Positions 24,312-33,900 of a stretch of DNA of 64,000 bases are shown in pieces. Where the stretch lies: contig OY969109.1 in NCBI GenBank assembly GCA_963698015.1, positions 1,674,001 through 1,738,000 on the forward strand, read 5' to 3'. How positions within the stretch are numbered: the first letter of the stretch is position 1; every line of letters begins with the position of its first letter. The position numbers and the translations under genes were made by a program. The DNA comes from VAXT01 sp963698015 (GTDB lineage: Bacteria; Actinomycetota; Thermoleophilia; Gaiellales; Gaiellaceae). The notes under the pieces are model-generated. The model saw only the letters and a list, made by a program, of their open reading frames with translations, did no database searches and had not been told where the DNA came from.

Positions 24312-25475
24312 GTGCGCTTCACGATCTCTCGCAAGCTCACCGTCGCCGCCGCGACCTCGCTGATCGCCCTCGTCGCGTGCCTGAACGTCTGGACGACGTT
24401 CGAACGCCCCGTCCACTGGACACCGGACGCGCTCTTCTACCAGGAGCGGCTGCTCGAGTTCCGCGGCGTGGGGCACCGCGCGGCGGTCGACAGGACGTTC
24501 GAGGCTCCTCTCTCGGCAGAGCTTCGCGGCCGCGACCCGGAGCACACCGGCGATCCAAGCTGGGTCGCCTACAACGAGCCGTTCTACAACCGGAGGGTCG
24601 CGGTCCCGCTCGCGGGAGCCGCGATCTACTCGCTGGCCGGCGATCGCTCGCTGCTCTATGTCTCGCTGGTCGGGTACATCGCAGCGGTGCTCGCGATCTT
24701 CGTGTTGCTGTTGCTCCGGTTCAGGTTGCTGGTCGCCACGGGGGTGGCTCTCGCAACCGCCTTCTTACCGGCGCTCGTCGATCACTCGTCGTTCCCGCTG
24801 ACGGACAGCTGGGGCCTCGCTCTCGAAGTGACGGCGTTCATCGCGGCCATCGTGGCGCTGGACCGTGGTCTCCGCTGGCTGCCGCTGTGGATCGCCGCGA
24901 TCGTGCTGCTCGCGTTCACACGGGACAGCATGTGGATCCCGATCCTTGCGGTCGGGCTCTGCGCCTGGCGGCTGCGGTCGCGAAACGCTGCGTGGCTGTT
25001 CGGGACCGGGGTCGCTGCGGCCTTGCCCGCTCTGATCCTCTACAGCACGCCGGTGCGCAGCCTGCTCGGGTTGCTCGTGAACAACTCGGACATCCCTCAG
25101 GACGGCTCGTGGTCGTTCATCGTCCGCCATTACCCGGGCGCCGCCGTCGAGCTCGTTCGCTCAGACGTGGGCTTCCTCCGCGACGGCGCGTGGTACACCG
25201 GCCTCTACCTCGTCGGCGGGCTCGCGCTCTTGCTCGTGTTCGCAGTTCGAAGCCGGCACCACATGAGCCCGACGACGATGCTGATGACGGCGGGCGCGGG
25301 CCTCGGCTGTCTGTATGTGCTCGCGGCGCCGGTCTACAGCGCCTTCCGCCTCGAGCTCGTCCTCGTGCCGATCGCCGCTTACGGGCTCGCGATGGGAGCC
25401 GATGCGCTGCTGGCCCGTGCGAGACGGAGAGCTCAGGTCGGCGAGCTGGCACCGGTTCGCGTCCCTGCGCCGTAG
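24312..25475 (+). CDS. Polytopic membrane protein, possibly a GT-C glycosyltransferase
   Basis: This 387-residue protein has about ten predicted membrane helices. After the first helix a periplasmic-side loop contains WTPDALFYQERLLEFRG and, further on, YNEPFYNRRVAVPL. This layout, with acidic residues in the first external loop, resembles GT-C glycosyltransferases that use lipid-linked sugars, but the family is not recognised with certainty. Later helices include LLYVSLVGYIAAVLAIFVLL and TMLMTAGAGLGCLYVLAAPV. It stands under operator site 2 and precedes the giant LamG gene, so a role in surface glycan assembly is likely. Confidence 0.65.
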   Translation: MRFTISRKLTVAAATSLIALVACLNVWTTFERPVHWTPDALFYQERLLEFRGVGHRAAVDRTFEAPLSAELRGRDPEHTGDPSWVAYNEPFYNRRVAVPLAGAAIYSLAGDRSLLYVSLVGYIAAVLAIFVLLLLRFRLLVATGVALATAFLPALVDHSSFPLTDSWGLALEVTAFIAAIVALDRGLRWLPLWIAAIVLLAFTRDSMWIPILAVGLCAWRLRSRNAAWLFGTGVAAALPALILYSTPVRSLLGLLVNNSDIPQDGSWSFIVRHYPGAAVELVRSDVGFLRDGAWYTGLYLVGGLALLLVFAVRSRHHMSPTTMLMTAGAGLGCLYVLAAPVYSAFRLELVLVPIAAYGLAMGADALLARARRRAQVGELAPVRVPAP

Positions 25476-25563
25476 CTCCCACACGGCCGGTCTAGACCAT
25501 CGCGGAGGGAGGCTTGTCCCTTTGCGGGGTGCCCGTAGGAGCGCAAGTCTCCATCATCCAAGG

Positions 25564-28500
25564 ATGCGTGGAGACCGCGGCGGCGGCCTGCGCGGCGTAC
25601 GGGGGGCGAGATTCCTCGTGGCGGTCGCAGTGGCCTTGGTAATCGCCCTCCCGGCGATTCTGCCGGCGACGGCGCGTGCGGCCTCAGGGCCGGTTGCCGC
25701 GTACTCCTTCGACGAGGGCTCGGGCGTCACGGCCGGCGACGCGACCGGTAACGGCCACGTAGGGGCGATCCTCGGCGGCGCGACCTTCATGCCGGGACAC
25801 ACCGGCAGCGCACTGCTGTTCAACGGAACCGATGCGTCCGTCGACCTCGGCGCACTCGGCACCTTCTACCAGCAGGGCTTCACGCTCGAGGCCTGGGTCG
25901 ACAAGACGAGCGCAAACGTCAACGACGTCGCCGTCGTCGGGACGTGGAACGGAGACGGCCCGATGATCTGGGTCGACCATCTCGCCACCCGTTACAACCT
26001 GACGCTCGGCAACAGCCTTGGCACGTACCTCGACTCGGGCAGGAATCCCGTCGCGGGGCAGTGGCAGCATCTTGCCGCGACGTACGACGGCACGACTGCC
26101 CGCTTTTACATCGACGGCGTTCAGGTCGCCTCGAGCACGTTCACCGGAACTGTCGGGACCTCGAACGTCTGGCGCATCGGCGCGTATCGCGCTTCGCCGG
26201 CCGGGTTTTTCGACGGCCTGATCGACGACGTGCGCATCTACGACCGGGCTCTGAGCGCGACCGAGGTCCAGAGCGACATGAACCAGCCGGTCGCTCCCGA
26301 CACTTCGCCGCCGTCTGCGCCGACCAACCTGACCGCCACCGGCAGCATCGGCCGCGTAACGCTGAACTGGGGAGCGGCCACCGACAACGTCGCGGTCGAC
26401 CACTACAACGTATACCGCTCGACGACCTCCGGCTTCACGCCGAGCCCCGCCAACAGAATCGCCCAGCCGACCGGGACGAGCTACGTCGACAACGGGCTCG
26501 CCGCGGGCACCTACTACTACCGGGTGACGGCCGAGGACCACGCCGGGAATGTCGGTCCGCCGACCGACGAGGCGAGCGCCACGGCGCTCCCCGACGCCGC
26601 GCCCACTGTCGTGATCACGTCTCCGTCTGGCGGGAGCACCGTCAACGGCATCGTCACCGTCACAGCCACGGCGAGCGACGACGTCTCGGTTGCGGGCGTG
26701 CAGTTCAAGGTCGATGGGCAGAACGCCGGCGCCGAGGTGACTGGGAGCCCGTACACGTTCGCCTGGGACACCCGAGGGGAGCTGAACGCTCAGCACGCGT
26801 TGACGGCAGTCGCACGCGACAGCGCCGGGCAGACAACGACCTCCACGCCGGTCACGGTGACCGTGTTCAACACCGGCGTCTCGACGACCGGGCTCGTCGC
26901 CTCCTACTCTCTCGACGAAGGCAGCGGCGCGGTCGCACGCGACTCGTCGGGAGACCACCGCGACGGCACGCTGAACTCGGCTTCGTGGACAGGCTCGGGC
27001 CGTTTCGGCGGAGCGCTCACTCTCGACGGCAACGCGGGGTATGTCGACCTGCCGGCGCTCGGCACCTTCTACAAGACCGGCTTCACGTACGAGGCCTGGG
27101 TCCGCAAGCAGACGGCAAAGACCGATGTCGCGATTCTCGGAACGTGGACGAGCAGCGGCGGCGGCCCGATGCTCTGGGTCGACTACTCGGCCGGGCGCTA
27201 CGAGCTGACGCTCGGCAGCAGCTCCTCCAACTACCTCGACTCCGGGCGAACGCCTCCCACCGGACAGTGGCAGCACGTCGCGGCCACCTATGACGGTACG
27301 ACGGCTCGCATCTACGTCGACGGCACGCTCGCGGCGTCCAGCACGTTCACCGGCAACGTCGGCGACTCGAACACCTGGCGGATCGGCGCCTACCGCGAGA
27401 CGCCGTTCGGCTTCTTCGACGGCGACATCGACAACGTCCGCATCTACAACCGGGCGCTGAGCGCATCCGAGGTGCAGACGGACATGATGTTCCGGGTCCC
27501 GCTCCCGGACACGACGCCGCCGTCGGCGCCCGCGAACCTCACTGCTACCGGGGCCGTGGGCAAGGCCACGCTGAGCTGGTCGCCGGCGACCGACAACATC
27601 GGCGTGACGATGTACAACGTGCATCGATCGACGACGTCCGGCTTCACGCCCAACGGCTCGAACCGGATCGCGCAGACGACCACGACCGGCTACGTCGACA
27701 CAAGCGTTTCCGGCGGCACCTACTACTACAAGGTGACCGCGCAGGACTACGCACAGAACATCGGACCGCCGTCGAACCAGGCGTCTGCGGTCGTCACGGC
27801 GGACACGGCGAGGCCCACGGTCTCGATCACGTCGCCCACGGGCGGAACGCTGAGCGGCGTGGTGACGGTCTCGGCGACCGCGAACGACAACGTCGGGGTC
27901 GCGGGCGTGCAGTTCATGCTCGACGGAGTTGCGCTCGGCGCGGAGGACACGGCGGCGCCGTATACGTTCAACTGGGACACGCGCGGCGAGACCAATGACC
28001 CGCACACGTTGACGGCGGTCGCACGGGACGGCGCCGGGAACACGAGGACGTCCGCGGCGGTCGCGCTGACGATCGCAAACCCAGTCGTGTCGTACACCGG
28101 TCTCCGCGCTGCTTACGGCTTCGACGACGGCAGCGGGACGATCGCACGCGACTCGTCGCTCAACAACCGCACCGGCACCCTCGTAGGCGGCACGAGCTGG
28201 ACCTCCGGAGGCCGCTTCGCGAGCGCGCTCACATTCGACGGGGTCAGCGGCGACGTCGACCTTCCGCCTCTGGGCACCTTCTACAAGACAGGTTTCACGC
28301 TCGAGGCCTGGATTCGCCGGCCCTCGGTGAAGACGGACGTGGGCATCGTGGGGACCTGGAACGGCGGCAGCGGCGGTCCGATGCTGTGGGTCGACTATTC
28401 GGCCGGCCGTTACGAGCTCACGCTCGGCGGGAGCTCCTCGAGCTACCTCGACTCCGGAACGACGCCTCCCGTCGGCCAGTGGCAGCACGTCGCGGCCACC

Positions 28501-30795
28501 TACGACGGAGCCACTGCGCGCATGTACGTGGACGGTGTGGAGGTCGGGTCGAAGGCGTTCACAGGCAACGTCGGCGACTCCAACACTTGGCGGATCGGCG
28601 CGTACCGCGATCCGGCTGCAGGGTTCTTCCAGGGCCAGATCGACAACGTGCGCATCTACGACCGGCCTCTGACGCCCGCCGAGATCCAGACGGACATGAA
28701 CCTGCGGGTCCAGCCCGATAGGACTCCGCCGCAGGTGACCGCGTTCACTCCATCGGCCGGGGCAACCGGGGTCAGCGTCGGAGGGTCGGTCACGGCGACC
28801 TTCAACGAGCCGATGGATCCGGCAACGGCGGCGAACGGGATCGAGCTCAGGAACTCTTCCGGCGGCCTCGTGTCCGCGACCGTCACGTATGACCCAAACA
28901 GTCAGGTCGCGACCCTCACGCCGCAGGCCGCGCTCCAGTTCGGCGCGCAGTACAGCGTGAGGGTTCCGACGAATCGCATGCGCGACCTCGCCGGAAACGG
29001 TCTCGCGTCCACCGTCACGTGGACGTTCACGACCGAGCCGACACCTCCGCAGATCCTCGTTGTGAAGGCGGCCTCGAATCCGTTCGCCTCCTACCTGACG
29101 GAGATCCTGGGCAACGAGGGCGTGGACGCGTTCACGACGATCGACGTCTCGTTCCTGTCGACGTCGCTGCTCAACCGTTTCGACGTCGTCCTGCTCGGCG
29201 ACACCCCGCTGACTTCGGCCCAGGTCGGCTTCTTGACGACCTGGGTGAACCAGGGCGGGAACCTCGTTGCGATGCACCCCGATCCGCAGCTCGCCTCGCT
29301 GCTCGGGCTGGCGAGCGCCTCCGGCACGCTCTCCAACGCCTACTTGAAGGTGAACACCGCTCAGCCGCCGGGGCAGGGGATCGTCTCCCAGACGATCCAG
29401 TTCCACGGAACCGCCGACAAGTACACGCTGAACGGGGCCACCGCGGTCGCGACGCTCTACTCGGACGCGAACACGCAGACCGTCAATCCGGCCGTCACCC
29501 TGCGCTCGGTGGGCGGGAACGGCGGACAAGCCGCCGCTTTCACCTACGACCTCGCACGCTCGGTCGTCTACACGCGCCAGGGCAACCCGGCCTGGGTCAA
29601 CCAGGAGCGAGACGGCGTCCTGGGCCTCCGCCCGGACGACCTCTTCTACGGGGCGAAGGTCGGCGACGTGCAGCCCGACTGGGTGAACACGTCGAAGATC
29701 GCGATCCCGCAGGCCGACGAGCAGCAGCGCCTGCTCGTCAACCTGATCACGTTGATGGAGCGCGACAAGCTGCCGCTGCCCCACTTCTGGTACCTGCCGC
29801 GCGGGCTGAAAGCAGCGGTCGTGATGAGCGGCGACGACCACGGCAACGGTGGAACGGACGCCAACTTCGACTACCTCAGCCAGCTCAGTCCGCCGGGCTG
29901 CAGCGTGGCCGACTGGCAATGCATCCGCTCGACCTCCTACATCTACACGGAGACACCGCTCACGAACGCTCAGGCCGCGGCCTACGACGCGATGGGCTTC
30001 GAGGTCGCCCTCCATCCGCACAGCCCTGGCGGTGGCTGCGACGCGACGCCGGCGACCACGGCCCAGCTCACGAGCTGGTACGACACCCAGTTCAGCCAGT
30101 TCACGAGCAAGTACACCAGCATTCCTGCGCCGGCCACGAGCCGCTTCCACTGCGTCGAGTGGCCCGGTTGGGTCACGCAGCCCAGGGTCGAGCTCGCGCA
30201 CGGGATCCGGATGGACGGCAACTACTACCACTTCCCAGACACGTGGCTCGCGGACAAGCCCGGCTTCATGAACGGCGGCGGCTTCCCGATGCGCTTCGCC
30301 GACACCGACGGGTCGATCATCGACGTCTACCAGGCGAACACGAACATGACCGACGAGTCGGGCCAGCAGTATCCGCAGACGCTCGACACGCTTCTCGATC
30401 GCGCAGTCGGCTCGCAGGGCTACTACGGCGCGTTCGGAACCAACATCCACACCGATCACCCGCCCGAGCCAGACATCGATGCAATCATCGAGTCGGCTCA
30501 GGCGCACGGCGTCCCGATCATCTCGTACAAGCAACTGCTGACCTGGGTCGACGGCCGGAACAGCTCGACGATCCGCAGCATGAGCTGGAGCTCGAACACC
30601 ATGACGTTCACGACAAGCGTCGGCTCGGGAGCGAACGGGCTCCAGACGATGCTTCCCGTCCTCGGGCGGAGCAAGACCCTCAGCGCGCTCACCTGCGGCG
30701 GCTCCACGATGCCGTACACGCTGACGACGATCAAGGGCGTCCAGTACGCGATGTTCACGACCGTCAACGGCACCTGCCAGGCGACGTACTCGTAG
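25564..30795 (+). CDS. Giant secreted LamG/FN3/Ig protein with GATase-like and deacetylase-like C-terminus
   Basis: This 1743-residue protein has an export signal ending in ARA at about residue 38. Domain order: LamG (41-242), FN3 (248-342), Ig-like (348-436), LamG (443-642), FN3 (649-746), Ig-like (750-839), LamG (846-1045), SbsA-type Ig (1053-1158), then a module of about 580 residues. LamG marks include TLEAWV, WQHLAATYDG and DVRIYDRALS. The last module begins PPQILVVKAASNPFASYL with a flavodoxin/GATase-like pattern (RFDVVLLGD, GGNLVAMHPD) and continues with VVMSGDDHG and EVALHPHS, which resemble the metal motifs of NodB deacetylases. It probably binds and modifies extracellular carbohydrate. 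The ATG at 25564 is chosen because the signal peptide follows directly. No C-terminal anchor is visible. Confidence 0.82.
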   Translation: MRGDRGGGLRGVRGARFLVAVAVALVIALPAILPATARAASGPVAAYSFDEGSGVTAGDATGNGHVGAILGGATFMPGHTGSALLFNGTDASVDLGALGTFYQQGFTLEAWVDKTSANVNDVAVVGTWNGDGPMIWVDHLATRYNLTLGNSLGTYLDSGRNPVAGQWQHLAATYDGTTARFYIDGVQVASSTFTGTVGTSNVWRIGAYRASPAGFFDGLIDDVRIYDRALSATEVQSDMNQPVAPDTSPPSAPTNLTATGSIGRVTLNWGAATDNVAVDHYNVYRSTTSGFTPSPANRIAQPTGTSYVDNGLAAGTYYYRVTAEDHAGNVGPPTDEASATALPDAAPTVVITSPSGGSTVNGIVTVTATASDDVSVAGVQFKVDGQNAGAEVTGSPYTFAWDTRGELNAQHALTAVARDSAGQTTTSTPVTVTVFNTGVSTTGLVASYSLDEGSGAVARDSSGDHRDGTLNSASWTGSGRFGGALTLDGNAGYVDLPALGTFYKTGFTYEAWVRKQTAKTDVAILGTWTSSGGGPMLWVDYSAGRYELTLGSSSSNYLDSGRTPPTGQWQHVAATYDGTTARIYVDGTLAASSTFTGNVGDSNTWRIGAYRETPFGFFDGDIDNVRIYNRALSASEVQTDMMFRVPLPDTTPPSAPANLTATGAVGKATLSWSPATDNIGVTMYNVHRSTTSGFTPNGSNRIAQTTTTGYVDTSVSGGTYYYKVTAQDYAQNIGPPSNQASAVVTADTARPTVSITSPTGGTLSGVVTVSATANDNVGVAGVQFMLDGVALGAEDTAAPYTFNWDTRGETNDPHTLTAVARDGAGNTRTSAAVALTIANPVVSYTGLRAAYGFDDGSGTIARDSSLNNRTGTLVGGTSWTSGGRFASALTFDGVSGDVDLPPLGTFYKTGFTLEAWIRRPSVKTDVGIVGTWNGGSGGPMLWVDYSAGRYELTLGGSSSSYLDSGTTPPVGQWQHVAATYDGATARMYVDGVEVGSKAFTGNVGDSNTWRIGAYRDPAAGFFQGQIDNVRIYDRPLTPAEIQTDMNLRVQPDRTPPQVTAFTPSAGATGVSVGGSVTATFNEPMDPATAANGIELRNSSGGLVSATVTYDPNSQVATLTPQAALQFGAQYSVRVPTNRMRDLAGNGLASTVTWTFTTEPTPPQILVVKAASNPFASYLTEILGNEGVDAFTTIDVSFLSTSLLNRFDVVLLGDTPLTSAQVGFLTTWVNQGGNLVAMHPDPQLASLLGLASASGTLSNAYLKVNTAQPPGQGIVSQTIQFHGTADKYTLNGATAVATLYSDANTQTVNPAVTLRSVGGNGGQAAAFTYDLARSVVYTRQGNPAWVNQERDGVLGLRPDDLFYGAKVGDVQPDWVNTSKIAIPQADEQQRLLVNLITLMERDKLPLPHFWYLPRGLKAAVVMSGDDHGNGGTDANFDYLSQLSPPGCSVADWQCIRSTSYIYTETPLTNAQAAAYDAMGFEVALHPHSPGGGCDATPATTAQLTSWYDTQFSQFTSKYTSIPAPATSRFHCVEWPGWVTQPRVELAHGIRMDGNYYHFPDTWLADKPGFMNGGGFPMRFADTDGSIIDVYQANTNMTDESGQQYPQTLDTLLDRAVGSQGYYGAFGTNIHTDHPPEPDIDAIIESAQAHGVPIISYKQLLTWVDGRNSSTIRSMSWSSNTMTFTTSVGSGANGLQTMLPVLGRSKTLSALTCGGSTMPYTLTTIKGVQYAMFTTVNGTCQATYS

Positions 30796-30804
30796 GCGCT
30801 CGCC

Positions 30805-30822
30805 GCCCCTCTAACGGCTAGC
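30805..30822. promoter_or_regulatory. Degenerate operator candidate upstream of the second LamG gene
   Basis: GCCCCTC-TAAC-GGCTAGC keeps a full right arm but a poor left arm. It lies 148 bases before the GTG at 30970, in the gap between the two giant LamG genes. Confidence 0.25.
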
Positions 30823-30969
30823 CCCTCGTCGCCGGGACAGGCTTTCCGGTCTGGTCTGGTGCCTCTGATTTCCCTTTCCTAGGCTGATTCTTTGCCCCTC
30901 GGGAGGAGGCCCCGCGCGAGTGTTCGCCGAACGACCGTTGCACCGATTCCGGATGGCCGCTTGATACTC

Positions 30970-33900
30970 GTGCGCGCCGTCGGCCGACACGCGAGGCGGT
31001 GGGGCCGTCTCGGGCTGTTCCTCTGCCTGACCGTCGTCGCGGTCGGTCAGCTCGGCGGCTCGCACGCGCGCGCGAGCACGGTCGGCCTGGTCGCTGCGTA
31101 CAGCGCCGATCAGGGCTCCGGCAGCACGCTCACGGATCTCTCCGGGAACGGCAACAACGGGACGGTCAGCGGGACGACGTGGTCGACCACCGGCAAGTTC
31201 GGCGGCGCTCTCAGCTTCAACGGCACGACGAGCATCGTCAACGTCGCCGACTCGAACACGCTCGATCTCACGAACGGGATGACCCTCGAAGCCTGGGTCA
31301 ACCCGAGCGCGCTGGGCGCCACCTGGCGCACGGTCCTGATGAAGGAGCAGACGGGAGACATCGTCTACGACCTGTACGCGGCCGGAGCGGGCTCACCCAA
31401 GGTGCCCACGACCGAGGTCTTCGTCGCCGGCGACAAGACGCTGAGCGGCGGGAGCGTGCTGCCGCTGAGCACGTGGACGTACCTGACCGCGACCTACGAC
31501 GGGAACATGCTCAGGCTCTGGGTGAACGGGAACCAGGTGTCGCAGCTCGTGCAGGTCGGGTCGATGCCGGTCTCGACCGGAGCACTGCGGATCGGCGGCA
31601 ACAACGTCTGGGGCGGGGGCGAGCACTTCCAGGGGCTGATCGACGAGGTCCGGATCTACAACCGGGCGCTCTCGCAGTCGGAGATCCAGAGCGACATGGC
31701 GTCGCCGGTGGCGAACCCGGATCAGCAGCCGCCGACGGCGCCGACGAACCTCGTGGCGACCGCTTCGGCCAACTCGGTCAACCTCACCTGGACTGCGGCG
31801 ACCGACAACGTGGGCGTCCACCACTACAACGTGCACCGCGGGACGACGTCGGGCTTCACGCCGACAACGGCTAACAGGATCGCGCAGCCGACCGGGACGA
31901 CCTACACCGACCCCGGGCTCGCCACGGGCACCTACTACTACAAGGTGACCGCGGAGGACGCGGCCGGCAACGTCGGGCCGCCCTCGAACGAGGTCAGCGC
32001 GACGATTCCGGACACCCAGCCGCCCACCGCACCGACGAATCTCGTTGCGAACGCATCGGGGAGTACGGTGAACCTGACGTGGACTGCCGCGACGGACAAC
32101 GTCGGCGTCCATCACTACAACGTGCACCGCGGGACGACGTCGGGCTTCACGCCGACGACGGCGAACCGCATCGCGCAGCCAACGGGCACGAGCTACGCCG
32201 ATACGGGCCTCTCGGCCGGAACGTACTACTACAAGGTGACCGCGGAGGACGCGGCCGGCAACGTCGGGCCGCCCTCGAACGAAGCCAACGCAACGATCAC
32301 CGACACGCAGCCGCCCACTGCGCCGACGAACCTCGTCGCCACCGCTTCGGCCAACTCGGTCAACCTCACCTGGACGGCCGCGACGGACAACGTCGGCGTC
32401 GACCACTACAACGTGCACCGCGGGACGACGTCGGGCTTCACACCGACAACGGCTAACAGGATCGCGCAGCCCACCGGCACGAGCTACACCGACCCCGGGC
32501 TCGGCACGGGCACCTACTACTACAAGGTGACCGCGGAGGACGCGGCCGGCAACGTCGGGCCGCCCTCGAACGAGGCCAGCGCGACGATCCTGCCCGATAC
32601 GGATCCTCCGACCGCGCCGTCGAATCTCGTTGCGAACGCATCGGGGAGCACGGTGAACCTGACGTGGACTGCCGCGACGGACAACGTCGGCGTCCATCAC
32701 TACAACGTGCACCGCGGGACGACGTCGGGCTTCACGCCGACGACGGCGAACCGCATCGCGCAGCCGACCGGCACGAGCTACACGGACGCGGGCCTCTCGG
32801 CCGGAACGTACTACTACAAGGTGACCGCGGAGGACGCGGCCGGCAACGTCGGGCCGCCCTCGAACGAAGCCAACGCAACGATCACCGACACGCAGCCGCC
32901 CACTGCGCCGACGAACCTCGTCGCCACCGCTTCGGGCACCTCGATCAGCCTCACTTGGACGGCCGCGACGGACAACGTCGGCGTCGACCACTACAACGTG
33001 CACCGCGGGACGACGTCGGGCTTCACACCGACAACGGCTAACAGGATCGCGCAGCCGACCGGCACGAGCTACACGGACACCGGCCTGGCGACAGGGACCT
33101 ACTACTACAAGGTGACGGCCGCGGACGTGGCCGGAAACGTCGGCCCGGCTTCGAACGAGGCCAGCGCCACGATTCCCGACACGCAGCCGCCCACGGCCCC
33201 GACGAACCTCGTGGCGACCGGCTCCGGCAACTCGATCAACCTCACCTGGACTGCTGCGACGGACAACGTGGGCGTGCACCACTACAACGTGCACCGCGGG
33301 ACGACGTCGGGCTTCACGCCGACGACGGCGAACCGCATCGCGCAGCCGACCGGCACGAGCTACACGGACGCGGGCCTCTCGGCCGGAACGTACTACTACA
33401 AGGTGACCGCGGAGGACGCGGCCGGCAACGTCGGCCCGCCCTCGAACGAGGCCAGCGCCACAGCGACCGCGGCGCCGTCCGGCCTCGTGGCGGCCTACGG
33501 CTTCGACGAAGGGTCCGGCCTGACGACGGCGGACCAGTCCGGCAACGGCAACGCCGGCACGCTCGCGAACGCAACCTGGGCCGGCGCCGGCCTCGGCAGG
33601 TTCGGCAATGCGCTCTCGTTCAACGGCAGCAACGCGATCGTCAATGTGGCCGACAGCGCGTCACTGCACCTGACGACCGGGATGACGCTCGAGGCGTGGG
33701 TGAAGCCGACGTCGATCGGCGGCTGGAGCACGGCGATCTTCAAGGAGCGGACGGGCTACTACGCGGAGGCGATCTACGCGAACACGAGCACGAACCGCCC
33801 GTCGGCCAACGTCTACACGGCGGCCGACAACGACCTGCGCGGCACCGCACAGGTACCGGTCAACACGTGGACGCATCTCGCGGCCACCTACGACGGCACG

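Noticed and set aside
25684..30534. A 1616-residue open frame on the minus strand opposite the first LamG gene
   Set aside because: It mirrors the codon rhythm of the plus-strand gene in GC-rich DNA, gives basic/Val-rich sequence without domains, and has no promoter context. The plus strand has clear domains and a signal peptide.
31725..33465. Regular repeats considered as a CRISPR array
   Set aside because: The period is about 290 bases, there are no short unique spacers, and each unit encodes an FN3 domain in frame.
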